A stretch of 64,000 nt of DNA from Paracoccus seriniphilus. GTDB lineage: Bacteria > Pseudomonadota > Alphaproteobacteria > Rhodobacterales > Rhodobacteraceae. Under the pieces are notes generated by a model. That model worked only from the letters and a program-made list of their open reading frames with translations. It searched no databases and was not told the DNA's origin. Made by a program: the position numbers and the translations under genes. Shown here piece by piece: positions 25,832-34,745 of the stretch. Location: assembly GCF_028553745.1 (NCBI RefSeq), contig NZ_CP067131.1:310001-374000 (forward strand). Reading direction: 5' to 3'. The stretch's first letter is position 1; the number at the start of each line of letters is the position of its first letter.

Positions 25832-27139
25832 TTATTTTCCCAGTGCATCCAGAGCCTGATACCATCCGGCAACCAAGCGCACCCCGATCTCCCGCGCCGG
25901 GTAAAAGGGCACATTTCTCAGTCCCAGTCCGGTGATCAACCCGGCATCGTCAGGCTGGTTCAGCACCGTCGCGGCGACATGACGGCCCATATAACTGGCC
26001 ATGGCCACACCGGTTCCATTATAGCCCATGGCATAGACCAGCCGGTCGTCCAGCCGCCCGACATGAGGCAGGCTGTCCATCGTCATGGCAACCAGGCCCG
26101 ACCAGCGATGGGTGATTTCTTGTCCTTCCAGTTGCGGAAACTGGCGGAGGAGCGCCCTTTCCAATGCCGCGAAGGCCGAGGCCCGATCCCGCTGTCCGAA
26201 GGCACCCCGACCACCATATAGCAGCCGCCCACCCGACATGCGGAACCAGCGCATCATGCGGCGGGTCTCGGTATAGCTGCGGCCATTTCCCAGCAAAGTC
26301 GCGCCCGAAAGGCCTGTCAGCGGACCGGTCGCAATCATGGCCGAGCGGAAGGGCACGACCCGGCGCCGGATCGCATCACCTGCCGGGGTCAGCGAGGAAT
26401 AGGCATTTGTGGCCAGCACGGCTTGTTGCACGCGCAGCTGCCCTTGCGGCAAATGCAGATTCAGCCCGCCGCCGCGCAGATGCTCGATCGCCGTGACCGG
26501 ACTCTCGTCATGAATGGCAACCCCATCCGCACGCAGACCGGCGGCCAGACCGCGATGAAACCGCAGCGGGTGGATCACACCGCCGCGCAGATTCAGCATT
26601 CCACCGCAAAACCCCTTCGCCCCGATCTCGTCATGCATTTCGGTGGCATCCAGCATCGAAACCGACCTGTCACCCAGAACATCGCGCAACCAGACACATT
26701 CTTCCCGCAGGGCGGACAGGGCCTCGGGCCGATGGGCGCAACGAAGCGACCCGCTTGGCCGATATTGCGCGTCGATGTCATATTCATCCAGAAGATCGGC
26801 GACATTCTCCATCGCCGCAACGCCGATCCCATGCATCCGGCGGGCAACGTCCAATCCCCAAAGGCGTGCCATCCGTGCATAGCTGATACGGAATTTGCCC
26901 GACACCACGCCGCCATTGCGCCCCGAGGCCCCCCAGCCCAGGCGATTGGCCTCCAGAACGACGACATCCACGCCCTGTCGCGCCAGGGCATGGGCAGTCG
27001 ACAGGCCGGTATAACCGCCGCCAATGACGGCAATCTCGGCCTGCCGACTTCCCGCAAGGCGCTGGGGCTCTGGTGGCGGCGGGGCGCTGGCCTGCCATAG
27101 CGAGTCAATGTCAGCCTGCGGGAATTCCATTGCCGTCAT
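25832..27139 (-). CDS. FAD-dependent oxidoreductase (DAO family, gamma-glutamylputrescine-oxidase-like)
   Basis: 435 residues. The dinucleotide-binding motif AVIGGGYTGLSTAHAL starts near residue 36, with LEANRLGWGASGRNGG following, the arrangement of PuuB-type and sarcosine-oxidase-like enzymes. The C-terminal FAD contact reads YAMGYNGTGVAMASYMG. It oxidises a C-N bond of an amine or amino acid, releasing H2O2 or passing electrons on. It is the second gene after a dehalogenase-like gene (3 bases apart), and near the demethylase operon, which suggests a shared nitrogen-compound pathway. The substrate is not known. Confidence 0.88.
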   Translation of the reverse strand: MTAMEFPQADIDSLWQASAPPPPEPQRLAGSRQAEIAVIGGGYTGLSTAHALARQGVDVVVLEANRLGWGASGRNGGVVSGKFRISYARMARLWGLDVARRMHGIGVAAMENVADLLDEYDIDAQYRPSGSLRCAHRPEALSALREECVWLRDVLGDRSVSMLDATEMHDEIGAKGFCGGMLNLRGGVIHPLRFHRGLAAGLRADGVAIHDESPVTAIEHLRGGGLNLHLPQGQLRVQQAVLATNAYSSLTPAGDAIRRRVVPFRSAMIATGPLTGLSGATLLGNGRSYTETRRMMRWFRMSGGRLLYGGRGAFGQRDRASAFAALERALLRQFPQLEGQEITHRWSGLVAMTMDSLPHVGRLDDRLVYAMGYNGTGVAMASYMGRHVAATVLNQPDDAGLITGLGLRNVPFYPAREIGVRLVAGWYQALDALGK

Positions 27140-27142
27140 CCC

Positions 27143-27871
27143 CTAGCTGGAGGGAAGGGCGGCATCACCCGCCCGATCCCGATCAACCGCATCGGCAAGC
27201 TCGACCAAAGAGGTAAAGTGGAAATCCGGCGTGGTGACCTGTGCGGGGATCGGCGACGCCCCAAAGCCGGGCTGGCTGGCGCGCCGCTCGATCCAGCAGG
27301 TCGCATAGCCCAGTTCCCTGGCAATGCCGATATCATGGTGCTGGCTTTGGGCGACATGCAGGATCTCGGATTGCTTGAACCCGAACGCCGATTGCCGCCC
27401 CTTGTTGTAAGCAAAGAATTCTGGCGCTGGTTTCGCATAGCCTGTCTCGTCACAGGTGACCGCATCGTGAAAGGGTCGACCCAGAAGATGTTCATAGGCC
27501 GTAAAGGCCGTGCGATCGGCATTTGTCATGGCAACCAGCCGGTAATTGCGACGAAGCCGTGCGAGGGCCGCTGCCGAATCCGCAAAGGCCGGCCAGCGCA
27601 GCACCGACAACTGAAAAGCATTGGCAATCTCGTCCGAGCAATCGAATCCGGCCTCTTGGGCAAGCGACAGATATACGTCACGAAACGCAAAGGAGGATCG
27701 ACCATGGAAACGATCGCGCGCCCTCAGATAGGGTTCAAAGATTTCATAGTCACTGGCCCCCGCAGCCTTGTCCCCGCCCAGACGACGCACCGCATCCAGC
27801 ACCCCCGTCTCGAAGTCGATCAGCGTGCCCACGACGTCGAATGTCATGACCTTGAAATCGCCCAGTTTCAT
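27143..27871 (-). CDS. HAD-superfamily hydrolase, haloacid-dehalogenase (type II) class
   Basis: 242 residues. Motif I reads TFDVVGTLID with nucleophile Asp12; position 14 is Val, not the second Asp needed by HAD phosphatases, which is the state seen in L-2-haloacid dehalogenases (FDAYGTL). Motif II is AMTNADR, the Lys is in YAKPAPEFF and motif IV lies around VAQSQHHDIG. A true dehalogenase role is not shown; many annotated members act on other small substrates. It is the first gene of a two-gene operon with the FAD oxidoreductase. Confidence 0.85.
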   Translation of the reverse strand: MKLGDFKVMTFDVVGTLIDFETGVLDAVRRLGGDKAAGASDYEIFEPYLRARDRFHGRSSFAFRDVYLSLAQEAGFDCSDEIANAFQLSVLRWPAFADSAAALARLRRNYRLVAMTNADRTAFTAYEHLLGRPFHDAVTCDETGYAKPAPEFFAYNKGRQSAFGFKQSEILHVAQSQHHDIGIARELGYATCWIERRASQPGFGASPIPAQVTTPDFHFTSLVELADAVDRDRAGDAALPSS

Positions 27872-28095
27872 CTTCTGTTACTCCTTGTTCATGCTGTTTC
27901 GCTGTTGGGCAGCGGCAGCTTGCACCATGTGGCACGGCTTTGCGTCTTGGCACGGCTTGCCAGCGGCACGTCAAAATTTCTCTTGGTTTCCAAGCACCAT
28001 CAGATCTCAAATGCACCCCTTGGCGGGCGTATCCCGTGATGCACAGTTGCAGTGGAACAGACCATTCGGCAATTGAATTAAAGTTTGCCATATAG

Positions 28096-28108
28096 TTACA
28101 TGATGTAA
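28096..28108. promoter_or_regulatory. Palindrome at the start of the LysR gene
   Basis: TTACATGATGTAA is a perfect 13-base palindrome that ends on the A of the ATG at 28108. An operator in that position would block initiation and could give autoregulation. There is no Shine-Dalgarno between it and the ATG. Confidence 0.45.
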
Positions 28109-29037
28109 TGAAAGCTCCGCGCCATCAGTTGCCGTCGATGAACGCCCTCTTCGCCTTCGAGGCGGCGGGGCGGCATCTGAATTTCAGCAGGGCAGCCGAC
28201 GAGCTGAATGTGACCCCGGCCGCGGTCAGCCGGATGATGAAACGGCTGGAAGAGCATCTGGGCACACCGCTGTTCCAGCGCAGGACGGCAGGATTGTCGC
28301 TGAACGAGAACGGCGCATTGCTTCATCAGGCCACCACCCGCGCCATGGCCATGATTGGCGCGGCAGTCACCGAGGTCGAATCGCGCGGCGCAGATCACGA
28401 CAGGGTGACCCTGTCGCTTTCCACCGCCTTTACCACCCATTGGCTGATGCCGCGGATGAGCAGCTTCAAGGCCGAATTTCCGAATGTCGATCTGCGCTTT
28501 CAACTGGTGATGGGGGCCTTGACCGGACCGGTGGATGATGTGGATCTGGGCATGCGATTTCTTGCACCGGATCAGCGGCGGGACGGGCTGCGGGTCTTTC
28601 CGATCATGCCAGAGGTGCTGCTTCCGCTATGCACACCCGCCTATCGCGAGACGATACAGGGCAAGAAGATCAATCCGACGATGATCCGGCTGTCGGGCGG
28701 GCAGCCCCTGCCCCATGACGACTTTTTCGACAGCACGCCCGGGGCCGAGTCACCGCCCCTGACCTTTGACGACTATGCTATTGTCATCCAGGCTGCCTTG
28801 CTGGGCCAAGGCATCTGCTGGGGCTGGCTGAATGTGGTGGGCCACCGGATGCGTGAAAGGCAACTCGTTCCTGCCCTGCCACATGTTCAGGTCACCGACC
28901 GGATCTGTTCCATGCTGCAATCGGACAAACCCTCGAACCGCCCGGTGGTTGAGCATGTCAGAGATTGGATGATTGCCCAATTGCAGCAGGATTACCGCAG
29001 CCTGCAAGGCATGTATCCCGAATTGCCCATCCCCTGA
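28108..29037 (+). CDS. LysR-family transcriptional regulator (GcvA-like)
   Basis: 309 residues. The start LPSMNALFAFEAAGRHLNFS followed by RAADELNVTPAAVSRMM is the GcvA-type winged helix-turn-helix. The effector domain contains FPNVDLRFQLV and DVDLGMRF, typical of the group. ATG 28108 keeps the full family N-terminus; an ATG at 28138 is possible and would lose residues before helix 1. It is divergent from the haloacid-dehalogenase-like gene (236-base gap) and a plausible regulator of that pair. Confidence 0.9.
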   Translation: MKAPRHQLPSMNALFAFEAAGRHLNFSRAADELNVTPAAVSRMMKRLEEHLGTPLFQRRTAGLSLNENGALLHQATTRAMAMIGAAVTEVESRGADHDRVTLSLSTAFTTHWLMPRMSSFKAEFPNVDLRFQLVMGALTGPVDDVDLGMRFLAPDQRRDGLRVFPIMPEVLLPLCTPAYRETIQGKKINPTMIRLSGGQPLPHDDFFDSTPGAESPPLTFDDYAIVIQAALLGQGICWGWLNVVGHRMRERQLVPALPHVQVTDRICSMLQSDKPSNRPVVEHVRDWMIAQLQQDYRSLQGMYPELPIP

Positions 29038-29051
29038 CCTGGTCGTTCCAT

Positions 29052-29071
29052 ACGTGAAACAACTTTCACGT
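29052..29071. promoter_or_regulatory. Inverted repeat upstream of the RTX gene
   Basis: ACGTGAAA (29052-29059) and TTTCACGT (29064-29071) form a perfect 8-base inverted repeat with a 4-base spacer, 15 bases after the LysR stop and 86 bases before the RTX start. There is no T-run, so an operator is more likely than a terminator, though the hairpin could end the LysR transcript. Confidence 0.5.
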
Positions 29072-29156
29072 GCATATTGCGGTTCTTTTCCCTTGCCGCA
29101 TGTAGAGGCGATTCACTACCCTGCCCCACAACAGTGATCTGAAGGGGTTCAATTCC

Positions 29157-31430
29157 ATGGGGTATACGGTTTCGGTCTGTCGCGACGATCTTGATGAGGC
29201 CCGCTGGGTCTATATCCAGATCAGCTACGCCTACAGCGAGGCCCCCTTCCCCGAGATGATCAAACCCGACAACATCCTCGGCCCGAACTTTCCGATCCTG
29301 GACTATGGCAATTCCCTTCGGTTGGGCGGCTATACGGAGAAAGTCAGCTTTGAAACCACGATCAGCGAATACGGTACCGTCCACGATCCCGATGAATATT
29401 CGGACTGGGTCGATGGCAGCCCAGACGGTGACTGGTATGGTGACGACTATTACAAGGCGACGATCAGGCAGATCTACCTGGATGAACCGGATGGCTATGC
29501 CGAGTGGATCGAGAGCGACGGATATCTGAACACCCCCCATTTGGACCGCGGCGAAACTGGCTGGGCCGCGATGTGGTTGGAACCGGAAGCGGTCGACATG
29601 ATGGTCGGTGGGGCCGAGATCGTTTCCACCTGCACCGATCTCGTCGAAACGCCCGTCGATCTGGGCAGCCTTCCCAAGGACGAACTGTACCTGCTGATCG
29701 ACAAGGAAGTGGTCGCCGATTACATCGACACAGTGGTCATCGATCAACCCACCCTGCTGGAACGCGGCTGGGCCTTCGTCGAAGAAGCGGTGGAGGACAC
29801 CGTGGATACCATTGTCGCGCGGTTTCAGTCACCGGAATATGAATGGGAAGACATCCCCGATCTCTATGAGGACAGCGATTGGGTCAACACCAGCGACACG
29901 GCCACCCAGGAGACCAGCGGCAGCGGGTTGGAATCCTTCTATGAAACCGTGACGGATAGCGGTGCCTCTGGGCTGATGCAGCTGCTCAAGGACAAGGTGC
30001 GTGACGTCGGCTATGACAATCTGGCCGCCCTTTTCGATAACGCCGGCGAGGCCAAGGAGCTGCATGACTTCGATCAGGACCTGATGGATGAAACGCTGCC
30101 GATGCTCGACAACTTCGAGATCGTCGATGGCGAGATGCGCGAGATCCATACCCTGGAGGAGACGGAGCAGAAGAACGAGTCGCTGCGCGACCGGGTCGCC
30201 GATTATCTTGACGAGAATTTTCCCACGCTAGGCGCCATCTTCAAGGATCTGACCACCAGTTCGCGCCATTCCGACGTAAGCTATCAGATCACCTTCGACT
30301 CAGCCGAATTGTCGCCGGGGGATTCTCATTCCAACCGGGTCAGCTTTGGGGCCCAGGATGACCTCTATGACGCCAAGAGCGGCGATGACATCCTGCTGGG
30401 CGGCCTCGGGCGCGATACGCTTGCGGGCGGGTCCGGCAATGACTGGCTGGCAGGGGGCGATCAGGCCGATCTGCTGACGGGCAATGGCGGCCGAGATGTC
30501 ATGTCGGGAGGCAGCGGAAGTGACGACATTTCCGGTGGCAAGGGTGCAGATCTTCTGACAGGCGATGCGGGCAACGACATCCTCAATGGCAGCGTTGGAA
30601 ACGACACGCTTGAAGGTGGTTCCGGCAACGACACGCTTCTTGGTGGCAGCGCGCAGGACCAGTTGTCAGGTGGCAAGGATGCCGATCAACTGGAAGGTGG
30701 CGCGGGCGATGATGTGCTGGCGGGCGGCAGCGGTCGCGACATCCTGCTGGGCGGCAAGGGCGCGGACGTTTTGCAGGGCGGTTCAGGCAAGGATCAAATT
30801 CAAGGCAGCGTCGGGGCGGATACGCTGGACGGCGGATCGAACAATGACACGCTTCTTGGCGGCAGTGGAAATGACGACCTGTTCGGCGGCAAGGGAGCGG
30901 ACCGTATAGACGGTGGCGTCGGACAAGATACACTTAGCGGCAGCTACGGAGCCGACATGCTGGACGGTGGCAAAGGTCTCGACAGGCTGGAAGGCGGTTG
31001 GGGCAATGACACGCTTCTTGGCGGCATCGGCGACGATGAACTGTCGGGCGGAAAGGGAGCAGACGAACTTGAAGGTGGGTCCGGCAAGGACTTGATGACC
31101 GGAGGTTCCGGGGCGGATCATTTCGTCTTTGCGGATCTGTCGGATACGGGCGCGACATCCGGCAGCCGGGATGTGATCACCGATTTCACACGCAGCCAGA
31201 ATGACGTGATCGATCTGTCAGCGGTGGATGCCAACCAGAACCGAGGCGGCGATCAGGCATTCGACTTTGTCGGGAAAAGCGATTTCTCGGGTGAGGCCGC
31301 AGAATTGCGATATCAATACCGCGGAGACAAATCGATCATCTTCGGAGATGTCGATGGAGATCGCGTGGCAGATTTCTCGATCGAGCTTTCCGGCCGCATC
31401 TCTCTGCATGAAAGCGATTTCATGCTTTGA
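29157..31430 (+). CDS. RTX (hemolysin-type calcium-binding repeat) protein, probably exported by type I secretion
   Basis: 757 residues, strongly acidic, no N-terminal signal peptide. Residues 1-390 have no recognised domain: Trp/Tyr/Asp-rich segments (WVDGSPDGDWYGDDYY) followed by a helical, Glu-rich part around 250-370. From about residue 400 to 650 there are tandem nonapeptides of GGxGxDxLx type (GSGNDTLLGG, GGKGADVLQG), which bind Ca2+ outside the cell. The C-terminus, DHFVFADLSDTGATSG to residue 757, resembles the uncleaved secretion end of serralysin-like RTX proteins. No HlyB/HlyD/TolC genes are near. The role is unknown: adhesin, biofilm protein or enzyme. Confidence 0.88.
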   Translation: MGYTVSVCRDDLDEARWVYIQISYAYSEAPFPEMIKPDNILGPNFPILDYGNSLRLGGYTEKVSFETTISEYGTVHDPDEYSDWVDGSPDGDWYGDDYYKATIRQIYLDEPDGYAEWIESDGYLNTPHLDRGETGWAAMWLEPEAVDMMVGGAEIVSTCTDLVETPVDLGSLPKDELYLLIDKEVVADYIDTVVIDQPTLLERGWAFVEEAVEDTVDTIVARFQSPEYEWEDIPDLYEDSDWVNTSDTATQETSGSGLESFYETVTDSGASGLMQLLKDKVRDVGYDNLAALFDNAGEAKELHDFDQDLMDETLPMLDNFEIVDGEMREIHTLEETEQKNESLRDRVADYLDENFPTLGAIFKDLTTSSRHSDVSYQITFDSAELSPGDSHSNRVSFGAQDDLYDAKSGDDILLGGLGRDTLAGGSGNDWLAGGDQADLLTGNGGRDVMSGGSGSDDISGGKGADLLTGDAGNDILNGSVGNDTLEGGSGNDTLLGGSAQDQLSGGKDADQLEGGAGDDVLAGGSGRDILLGGKGADVLQGGSGKDQIQGSVGADTLDGGSNNDTLLGGSGNDDLFGGKGADRIDGGVGQDTLSGSYGADMLDGGKGLDRLEGGWGNDTLLGGIGDDELSGGKGADELEGGSGKDLMTGGSGADHFVFADLSDTGATSGSRDVITDFTRSQNDVIDLSAVDANQNRGGDQAFDFVGKSDFSGEAAELRYQYRGDKSIIFGDVDGDRVADFSIELSGRISLHESDFML

Positions 31431-31632
31431 AGGAACGTTGTCGCATGAAGGCGGTTCGGCGCACATTTGCCCGTTGCCCAGTTTGTCATGCAACACGCTC
31501 AGGTCGTGTCGCGGCGGTGGTGGAAACTCCCTGGCGGCGTAATCTCCGGTTGACCTAAAGCGTTTCTAACAAAACCTGAATCTCGGGGGATGACCGTCTG
31601 ATTGTAATTCATCCTGTTTGGCAGGATGACCT

Positions 31633-31699
31633 ATGTCGGCACATTTGCCATCAGCGCTTCGGGCGCGGCTTCAGACATATATTTGGGAAGGGTTAACCC
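31633..31699 (+). pseudogene. IS630-family transposase, N-terminal scrap
   Basis: ATG 31633 opens MSAHLPSALRARLQTYIWEG, close to the conserved N-terminus of IS630-type transposases (MSxPLPxALRxRFxxLIxEGLS). Homology ends after about 22 residues and the frame stops soon after. It is all that remains of that element between the RTX gene and an IS3 remnant. Confidence 0.45.
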
Positions 31700-31763
31700 G
31701 GATAATTCATGAAGCTGCCGTCATCTGGACCTACACCGTTTTCGTTCCGGTGTTTAGCTCATG

Positions 31764-32441
31764 TTAGACGGCGATCTTTTCGCAAGCCACGGGTGATTTC
31801 CAGCCGATGGCCGAATGCCGTCGGCGTGGGTTGTAGAAGCTGTTGATGTATTCGAAGGCGGCCAGTTAGACCTCTCTGCGGGGCTGCCAGGTCCGGCGCC
31901 AGATCAATTCGGCCTTCAGCGACGTGAAGAAGCTCTCGACGGCCGAATTTTCATGGCAATTTCCCTTTCCGCTCATCGACGGCACCAAGTGGTGCTTGCG
32001 CAGATGCTTTTGATACTCGTGGGCACAGTATCGGGCGCCGCGATCAGTGTGGTGGATGCAGCCCGGGGGCGGCTTTCGCAGGGCAATCGCCATGTCCAAA
32101 GCGCGCAAGGCCAGATCCTGTTTCATGCGGTTGCTCAGGGCCCATCCGATCACCCGTCGCGAATAGAGGTCAATGATCACGGCAAGACAGGCCCATCCCT
32201 CGCGGGTCCAAAGATAGGTGATGTCTCCCGCCCACTTCTGGTTCGGGGCGCTTGCGGTGAAATCCTGACGCAACAGGTTGGGCGCGATATTGAAGGTGTG
32301 ATTGCTGTCGGTCGTGCGCTTGAACTTGCGGCTGCGCAGCACCTGGATGCCGTTATCACGCATGATCCGCGCCACAGGGCGTTGCCCGACCTGGCTGCCA
32401 AGTTCATCGAGTTCCTGCGTCATGCCGAAACCGCAACCCAA
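31764..32441 (-). pseudogene. IS3-family transposase OrfB, 5'-truncated and with an in-frame stop
   Basis: The minus strand encodes the integrase core: QKWAGDITYL with the first catalytic Asp, AVIIDLYSRRVIGWALSNR, HHTDRGARYC with the second Asp, and GNCHENSAVESFF with the Glu. A TAA at 31866-31868 interrupts the frame, after which homology continues (LAAFEYINSFYNPRRRHSAI) to the natural stop at 31764. The N-terminal third with its helix-turn-helix is missing; homology starts near VGQRPVARIMRDNG. It cannot be active. Confidence 0.85.
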
Positions 32442-32857
32442 GCTCTTGTCGACCTCTTGAAAGAGGAAGGAAACTCCATCCGCAAAGTCATGGAGTTGGG
32501 GGACAGCCTACCCCGGACTGATTAACCGGTACCTGCGGCAAATCCACCGATCCTGACCGGTTGGGCCAACAGAGCAGGATCACATTTCCGGAAAGGCACG
32601 CATCGTCAATCTGACCGAACAGAAGAGCAAGAATTATTCATGCATAAGATGAGATTGATGCGATATCCATCTGGGTTAAAATAGTTATTCAGCTTCCTGA
32701 AAGAGCAGGGATTGGATCGTCAACACAACCTCATGGCGATCCATGACAATCCCGATTGCGGGCAACTCCGGTCTGTCCGCGCCAAGTTTCGGGCGGATAT
32801 TCTCGACAAGGGACGGATGGAGTTTCCTCCTGCCCCTTGTCTTGTGCAGTTCGACAC
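32442..32857. other. Gene-free gap between the IS3 remnant and the Ldh gene
   Basis: About 415 bases. The first 85 bases (to the stop near 32522) read on the plus strand as EFLRHAETATQALVDLLKEE, which looks like real protein, perhaps another element's fragment, but I cannot name it. The rest is AT-richer than the flanks, with no convincing coding frame or hairpin. Confidence 0.45.
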
Positions 32858-33895
32858 CTAGTCCTGAACGGCAGTAAGCCCCTCACGATCAAAGCGGTCA
32901 AGCTGGGCCATTTCCTCGGCGCTGAGCTTGATCCCGTCGCGCAGGGATTGCTCTCGGGCGGCAAAGCGGCGCTGGGACGGCAGGCGCGCGCCCTGCCCGC
33001 TGATGGCGGTCAGCAATCTTTCGCCTTCGGCCAGCGGATCGCGACCGCTGCGCGCGGCGAATGTTGCCGGGTCAAAGGCCACGACCAGAGCGCCGTGGCG
33101 CGGCAGCAGATGCGTGCCCCCGACGAAATCCAGTGCCTCCTTGCTCATGAACTCGCCCAGCATGGCCCCGGCCAGAAGCTCGACCATCGTCGAGATTGCC
33201 GACCCCTTGTGCGCGCCGAAAGGCAGCATGGCTCCGGCCAGCGCGGCTTCGGGATCATTGGTCGGATTTCCCTCGCGGTCCACGGCCCAGCCATCGGGGA
33301 TCGGCGTGCCCGCCCGCCGGTGCAGTTCGATCTCTCCGCGCGCGGCGACCGAGGTCGCGAAATCGAACACATAGGGATGCGCATCGGGGCGCGGCCAGCC
33401 GAAGGCGATGGGATTGGTGCCCAGCAGGGGCTCACTGCCGCCGGTCGGCGCGACCGAGGCATAGCTGGGGCACATGGACAGCGAGGCCAGCCCATTGGCC
33501 GCCAAAGCCTCGACATCATGCCAAAGGGCCGAGAAATGCAGGCAATCGCGGATGACAAGCGCGGCCACTCCGTTTTCCTTCGTGCGTCCGACTAATGTCG
33601 ACAGGGCCGCCTCGAAGGCCGGAGGCGAGAAGCCGCCATGAGCCTTGACCTCGATCACCGATTTGCCCGAATCCACGACCTCGGGAATGGCATCCGGCAC
33701 CACTTTTCCTGCCTGCAGCACCCGCAAGCAGCCTTCGATGCGATAGATGCCATGCGATTTGCAGTTGTCACGCTCACCGGCCACGATGACGCGGGCAACC
33801 GCCTGGGCGCTTTCGGGCCGCAGACCGCAGCTTTCAAAGATCGATCCGACCCGCTGCAGCAGGTCCTCTACGGAAATCACTTGTGGCTCAGCCAT
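32858..33895 (-). CDS. Ldh-family NAD(P)H oxidoreductase, delta1-pyrroline-2-carboxylate-reductase-like (DpkA type)
   Basis: 345 residues of the malate/L-lactate dehydrogenase (Ldh_2) fold. The family motifs SHGIYRIEGCLRVLQAG (near residue 46), RDCLHFSALWHDVEALA and TNPIAFGWPRP are present. DpkA-type members reduce delta1-pyrroline-2-carboxylate and delta1-piperideine-2-carboxylate. The neighbour across the regulator is an aconitase X, whose known product from cis-3-hydroxy-L-proline is exactly pyrroline-2-carboxylate. That supports the name; other Ldh enzymes act on malate, lactate or ureidoglycolate. It is 51 bases after the XRE-cupin regulator on the same strand. Confidence 0.83.
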   Translation of the reverse strand: MAEPQVISVEDLLQRVGSIFESCGLRPESAQAVARVIVAGERDNCKSHGIYRIEGCLRVLQAGKVVPDAIPEVVDSGKSVIEVKAHGGFSPPAFEAALSTLVGRTKENGVAALVIRDCLHFSALWHDVEALAANGLASLSMCPSYASVAPTGGSEPLLGTNPIAFGWPRPDAHPYVFDFATSVAARGEIELHRRAGTPIPDGWAVDREGNPTNDPEAALAGAMLPFGAHKGSAISTMVELLAGAMLGEFMSKEALDFVGGTHLLPRHGALVVAFDPATFAARSGRDPLAEGERLLTAISGQGARLPSQRRFAAREQSLRDGIKLSAEEMAQLDRFDREGLTAVQD

Positions 33896-33946
33896 TTTCG
33901 GGCTTTCTCCTTGGAAAGGTTCAGGGGGTAAGTTCGCTGCGACCTG

Positions 33947-34561
33947 CTATTTGTCGACATCGATATAGGTGCAGGCCCAGAAAACCTTGGTTTCACCTTC
34001 ATCCAGCGCGCGCAGCCCATGCTTGAGTGTGCTGTCGAAATAGGCGCAGTCGCCCGGTTCAAGCGCGACGGGTTCGTAATGTTCAACGGTCAGCTCGACC
34101 CGCCCGGACAGAACGAAGATAGTCTCTTCACCATCATGAGATTCCAGATCCTTGACGGTCAAAGGCTCGCGCCGTTCTACACGCGTCACCAGCGGGATGA
34201 TCTTCTTGTCGGTCAGCGCATTGCACAGAACTTCATATTCGAAGTTCTTGCTGCGCACGACGCGCCCTGCCCCGGCGCGGGTCACGGTCATGCGCGTCGT
34301 CGGATTGGTGTCATGATCCGAGGAAAACAGCCGTTCCATGCCGATGTCATAGGCCCGCGCCATGCGCACCAGATTTTCATAGCTTGGCGAAACGCGACCG
34401 TTTTCGATCTTGTGAATCGTCGACAACGCCAGTCCCGAACGTTGGGCCGCGCCCTCCAGCGTCAAGCCGCAGTTCTGGCGAATGGCTTTCATGCGGTTGC
34501 CCAACTCGTTTCTCAGGTGCTGACGTTCGGCTTCCCAATCATCCACTGCGGCGCTTGCCAT
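33947..34561 (-). CDS. XRE-family regulator with a C-terminal cupin sensor domain
   Basis: 204 residues. The helix-turn-helix is at about residues 18-65 (LGNRMKAIRQNCGLTLEGAA, then QRSGLALSTIHKIENGRVSPS). Residues 125-200 form a small cupin with ESHDGEETIFVLSGRVELTV and EPGDCAYFDSTLKHGLRAL. Such regulators sense a small ligand in the cupin barrel and usually control the divergent gene and their own operon. The divergent gene is aconitase X. An inverted repeat at 34603-34620 lies 42 bases upstream. Confidence 0.92.
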   Translation of the reverse strand: MASAAVDDWEAERQHLRNELGNRMKAIRQNCGLTLEGAAQRSGLALSTIHKIENGRVSPSYENLVRMARAYDIGMERLFSSDHDTNPTTRMTVTRAGAGRVVRSKNFEYEVLCNALTDKKIIPLVTRVERREPLTVKDLESHDGEETIFVLSGRVELTVEHYEPVALEPGDCAYFDSTLKHGLRALDEGETKVFWACTYIDVDK

Positions 34562-34602
34562 GTGCTTTTCCGTTCAGGATAAAATTGTCTTTTATTACCA
34601 TC

Positions 34603-34620
34603 TATGCTCGTTTAAGCATA
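34603..34620. promoter_or_regulatory. Candidate XRE-cupin operator in the divergent promoter region
   Basis: TATGCT (34603-34608) and AGCATA (34615-34620) form a perfect inverted repeat with a 6-base spacer in an AT-rich segment. It lies between the regulator gene and aconitase X. Confidence 0.55.
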
Positions 34621-34745
34621 ATCTCGAGTTTCAGGCAACGATTGCATCTCGCTTGCCGGTGACAAAACGCAGAAAAGTCGGCTGAAGCTGTTTTTCCTTG
34701 TCACAGTTGGCCCCGCGACCGGCACATGCAGGGAAAGGACGTGAT

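Noticed and set aside
30350..31110. DNA tandem repeats in the RTX gene as a satellite or CRISPR-like array
   Set aside because: The repetition follows the nonapeptide code and varies at wobble positions; no conserved spacer-repeat structure.
31815..32525. Plus-strand open frame over the IS3 OrfB remnant
   Set aside because: Most of it is antisense to the transposase. Only the last 28 residues or so look protein-like and I could not name them.
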